In this document: one piece after another, positions 60,095 through 64,000 of the stretch | How the letters are laid out: every line of letters begins with the position of its first letter | Position numbering within the stretch: the stretch's first letter is position 1 | NCBI GenBank assembly: GCA_020796225.1 | Contig: CM036768.1 | Coordinates: 37,403,289-37,467,288 of the forward strand | Length of the DNA stretch: 64,000 nucleotides | Direction of reading: 5' to 3' | DNA from: Arion vulgaris | Taxonomy: Eukaryota; Mollusca; Gastropoda; Stylommatophora; Arionidae | Notes under the pieces: model-generated | What the model was told of the DNA's origin: nothing | Databases searched by the model: none | Seen by the model: only the letters and a program-made list of their open reading frames with translations | Made by a program: the position numbers and the translations under genes

Positions 60095-60490
60095 AACTGA
60101 CTGCTGGCAGATATTGATATACTACTGGCAGACAGCGCAGTGCGGTATATTTTCTCAGTATGATGCTAGTCTTCGAAATGCCGCCCCTTAACTGTTTTTC
60201 CTTTAAAATAACCAATTGCCATTTTCATTTCACTGCTTATGCCGCCCCCTTACGGTGTCGCCTGATGCGGCCGATTTTATGTATCATAGCACGACATGCC
60301 CTGCTGGCAGACATGGGTAGACTGTTGGCACACACTGAGCGGCTGCAGACACACATTTAGCCACTGCTGACACACACTGAGCGGCTGCTGGTACACAATG
60401 ATTGACTGTTGGCATCCACTAACATAATGCTGGTACATAATGACAGACAGCTGATACGACTACTGACATACTCTTGCAGACTGCTATTAC
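60095..60490 (+). repeat. Decayed minisatellite interrupted by an interspersed repeat
   Basis: 'CTGCTGGCAGA', 'CTGTTGGCACACACTGAG' and 'CTGCTGGTACACAATGA' units of about 27-30 bp flank the 60139-60295 copy of the 27237 repeat. Confidence 0.65.
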
Positions 60491-60763
60491 ACACTGACAT
60501 GATCCATGCTATCCACGGCGTAATATAATATTCTCATAAATCTACCTCTTTCCCTCCTGCCTTCAATCATTCTTTTCTTGATTTGTCTTAAACATATTTC
60601 TGTCTTCTTAAGTGATCCAACAATTTCACTTGTCATTGCTTTATAAATATCGCTACATATGACTATGTATATAGAGTGAAACTCAACACGTAGAATGTAA
60701 ACATTGGCAAGTAGCTGATCACATTCTCTTGAATTTATGAACTATAGGAGTCAGACGTGCATG

Positions 60764-63559
60764 CAGTGTTGCCAATTTAGCACTTTTAGTGCTAGATCTA
60801 GCACTATTTTTGTGATCTAGCACTACAAATTTAGATCTAGCACCTAGCACCAAATCTAGCACTGAAAAAAAAAATTAGTTAGCACTTTTAGCACTTCTTT
60901 TAGTTTGGTATATGAATCAGAAAATCTCGACAAAAAAAGACGAACAAGCACAGAGAATTTATTACAACGAGATCTGGGTAATGAATTTCTCAGTGTGAGA
61001 ACAACTCTCTGAGAGGTCCACGCGCGTTTGACTTAGAGTATAGCTGTAGCCTACAAAGCAAATGGTGTACCTTGTTCAATCTTGTTGACTTGCCACCAGC
61101 TTCTGTATTTGCTCTCAGTTCATCAGTGACTGTTCTTAAGTGCTATAATCATTTCCAAACCAACGGAGGACTGTTCAAATCATAAAGAGAATTCCTCATT
61201 CAGCAATGAGTAAAGCAAAACCAACGTATTCGCAAAAATTTCGAAAGGAATGGTTAAAAGATCCTGCTTTTGCAAAGTGGCTACTTGAAGTATCAACTGA
61301 TTCATCTAAAGCCCATTGCAAGTATTGTAGACATGACATTTTAGCTAAGTATTTTCTTTTAGCAAGACATTGTGAAACAAAGAAACATAAACTTGCTAGT
61401 CCATGTCAAAGTGCTTCTCTACAAGTTTCGTTGCAAGAAAGATGATAAGATATCTACACTTGAGGCCAATTTAGCAATGTTTATTTGCTGTCATTCATCA
61501 TTCAATTCTTGTGATCACTTTGGTAGACTTGTGCAAAAATACCATATCGGACAGTGAAATGGTAAATAAAGTTAGGATGCATCGTACAAAGTGTGCAAAT
61601 ATTGTAAAGAATATCATTGCTCCTTACTTCAAGAAAGATTTGACTACTGAAAATTATGTTTATTACTGGATGAATCAACTGACATCACTGTAAACAAGTT
61701 ATTGGGTATTGTTGTAATTTATTACAATGAAACTCACAAGAAAGTAATTCATACATATCTTAATATGGTGTTACTAGACAAATGTAATGCAGATGCCATT
61801 GTAAATGCAGTCAAGAATGAATTAGATGAAAAGAAATTAAACATGAAAAATCTTCTGGCTATTGACACTGACAACGCCAGTGTCATGGTAGGGACAAATA
61901 ACGGTGTTTTCAAGAAGATGAAGGAAGGAATTCCTGGATTAATCTTATTTAAATGTGTATGCCACTCCATACAATTATCAGTGTCCCATGCTTGTGCTGC
62001 ATCATTGCCAATAAACTTAAGAGTTTTTAGTAAGTGAGACTTATAAATGGTTTTTTAAGAGTTCACTGAGACAAATTTCTTACAGTCAACTTTACCAGAG
62101 CATTAATGATAAGGAACCACTGAAGATCTTAAATTCTTGTGCAACCAGGTGGTTAGCAATTGAACCAGCAATCAGCAGAATTTTAAGCCAATGAAATGGA
62201 TTGCAGACTCATTTTCAATTAGCAAGTTCTAATGAAAATGTTACATCGCCACTTTACTGTATGAAATGTATTGTGACCTCAGAATGAGTTATTTATATTA
62301 TTTTTGCATCCAATTCTAAAACATGTTCAAGAAGTGAACAAACTTTTGAATCAAATACTGCTGATAAAACAAAATTGTTTTCTGATCTATCTCTTCTTAT
62401 TACATCTATTGCTAACATGTTAGTACTGCCAACAAGCAACATTGATCCTCTTGATCCTAACACTAACATTGAAGAATTTCTGGATCCAAATCCACAGCTG
62501 GGTTCTAGATTTGAGAACAGACTTGGGGAATTGATAATTAGCCAACAAATTCAATCTTCTCAAGTAACTCACATCCGCAAAAGGGCACAAAACTTTTTGA
62601 TTAGCCTGTATAAAGAGCTGCATAATCGTCTGCCAGAAAACATTGATATTTTGAAGAATATAAGCTTATTCTCAGTGCAAAATACATTGACACATTTTAA
62701 GAAAAATATTATTTCCCTTCTGGAATTATTTCACTTAAATGAAGAAATGAAATCATCAATTGAGATTCAGTACAACATCATACATTTAGTTACATGGACT
62801 GATATTGCAACCACTGAGACATTTTGGTCTGAAGTTTTCAATTATACAGATTCTTCGGGAGGTAACCCCTTCAAAGACGTTGCAACTTTTGCCCTAAATT
62901 TATTAATTTTACCAAATTCTAATGCTGAAGTGGAACGGTTATTCAGCAGCATGAATGTCGTGAAAAATAAAATGAAAAACAAAATTCAGCTGCCCATGCT
63001 TTCAGCAATTCTTGCAGTAAAATATGGATTAAAGAGGCATAATAAATGCTGCAAAAACTTTAAATTACCTAAAGATGTCACCGCCAAAATTGGAACAATG
63101 GACTCATATGACCCAACAAAAACTTCAGAAGATGTGCAGTCTGACTTCTCAAATTACGATGAAATACTATTCGAGCTGTAATTAATACAACACAATTGGT
63201 AAGTAAACTGTTTTTGACATTTTTCTAGCATTAAAAATATTTCTAGCACTTTCTAACACTCCCCTCCCCCGTAAAATCTAGCATTAAAACCGATTTACAT
63301 TTGGCAACCCTGCGAGTCATATGACCCCAAAAAACTTCAGATGATGTGCATTCCGATTGCTCAAACGGCGCCAGAAGATGTGCAGTCTGACTTTTTCAAA
63401 TTACAATGATATACTATTGATCTGTAATTAATACAGCACAATTGGTACTTAAAATATTTTTGGCACTTTTTCTAGCATTAAAAAAATATTTCTAGCACTT
63501 TCTAGCACTTTTTAAACTAAAATCTAGCACTAAAAGCCGATTTACATTTGGCAACACTG
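60764..63559 (+). mobile_element. hAT transposon, 2796 bp, perfect 8-bp target duplication
   Basis: CGTGCATG at 60756-60763 and 63560-63567. Inverted ends CAGTGTTGCCAA and TTGGCAACACTG, each with many copies of the sub-terminal motif CTAGCACT(TTTAG). It carries a broken transposase (61206-63181). The last ~250 bp (end of the coding region to the terminus) is present twice, at about 63098-63312 and 63313-63559. Confidence 0.95.
61206..63181 (+). pseudogene. hAT transposase, frameshifted
   Basis: Cut-and-paste transposase of the element at 60764. N-terminus MSKAKPTYSQKFRKEWL, then a BED-like finger C-x2-C-x13-H-x5-H (CKYCRH to KKH, residues ~38-61). Middle frame (61702-62037) holds LLAIDTDNASVMVGTNNGVF around a catalytic Asp, and CVCHSIQLSVSH. 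The last frame (62375-63181, 268 codons) ends with the hATC dimerisation motif NAEVERLFSSMNVVKNKMKN. Frame breaks near 61440, 61560, 61690, 62035 and 62190-62375 make it non-functional as written. The frames are co-linear, so decay looks recent or partly due to sequence errors. Confidence 0.9.
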
Positions 63560-63669
63560 CGTGCATGTCGCGGAAAGTTGGACATATTATGTGTTTTTTA
63601 TCATAGATTACACGGGATTGACATTCTTCTGTTAGGTAGTCCATTATTTAGAGTAATCTCTTGTTTCTT

Positions 63670-64000
63670 CAACCTTCTTCCAGCTATTCCTCTCTTTCAA
63701 CTCCCAACGGAGCACAGGTCTTCAACAACCTTCTTCCAGCTATTCCTCTCTTTCAACTCCCAACGGAGCACAGGTCTTCAACAACCTTCTTCCAGCTATT
63801 CCTCTCTTTCATCTCCCAACGGAGCACAGGTCTTCAAACTAACCTCCTTCTTCCAGGCTAATTCCTTTCTCTTTCAACTCCCAACGGAGCACAGGTCTTC
63901 AACAACCTTCTTCCAGCTATTCCTCTCTTTCATCTCCCAACGGAGCACAGGTCTTCAACAGCCTTCTTCCAGCTATTCCTCTCTTTCATCTCCCAACGGA
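63670..64000 (+). repeat. Minisatellite, 56 bp x ~6, continuing past the window
   Basis: 'CCTTCTTCCAGCTATTCCTC', 'TCTTTCAACTCCCAACGGAG' and 'CACAGGTCTTCAACAA'. Runs to the last base. Confidence 0.95.

Overview
The window is repeat-saturated genomic DNA from an invertebrate animal. It is AT-rich, its one recognisable gene is split by long introns with GT-AG boundaries, and there is no bacterial-style gene packing. The SINE, LINE and MITE mixture would fit a mollusc or another lophotrochozoan, but this is inference; the sequence does not fix the species.

The only host gene I can support is a membrane (receptor) guanylate cyclase on the minus strand. I find sixteen consecutive exons between 39183 and 1433 (2120 coding bases, about 706 codons). 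All exons join in frame with GT-AG junctions. In protein order they give the membrane-proximal half of the extracellular ligand-binding domain, a juxtamembrane Cys motif, one transmembrane helix, a pseudokinase-type kinase-homology domain, the dimerisation helix and most of the cyclase catalytic domain. The last catalytic exon(s) must lie left of base 1. The distal half of the ligand-binding domain was not found and probably lies right of 39.2 kb or outside the window.

Almost everything else is repeats. At least fifteen LINE families are present, mostly as 3' ends that still encode the 'RRW..GH..R..(K)RGRP..' tail. One longer RTE-like reverse transcriptase lies at 16.97-20.2 kb. There are six or more SINE families, three with clear tRNA A and B boxes. 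DNA transposons include a 2.8 kb hAT element with perfect 8-bp target duplications (60764-63559), a hAT-type MITE family in five copies, two piggyBac-type MITEs with TTAA ends, a mariner-like MITE and a 681-bp foldback element. At least eight insertions are nested and can be dated relative to each other by their target duplications. About thirty mini- and microsatellites occupy the introns; the largest are 29 bp x about 46, 44 bp x about 37, and 29 bp x about 33.

The most interesting theme is tandem duplication seeded on functional sequence. The 3' end of one kinase-homology exon, with its splice donor, is repeated about four times (12.3-12.5 kb). A copy of another exon end flanks a purine-rich array (38.5 kb). 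Two LINE 3' ends of one family have been amplified independently with different unit lengths (46.7 and 56.9 kb). A minisatellite has expanded inside a LINE reverse-transcriptase frame (18.8-20.1 kb). I see no CRISPR, no prokaryotic operon and no complete non-transposon gene besides the cyclase.
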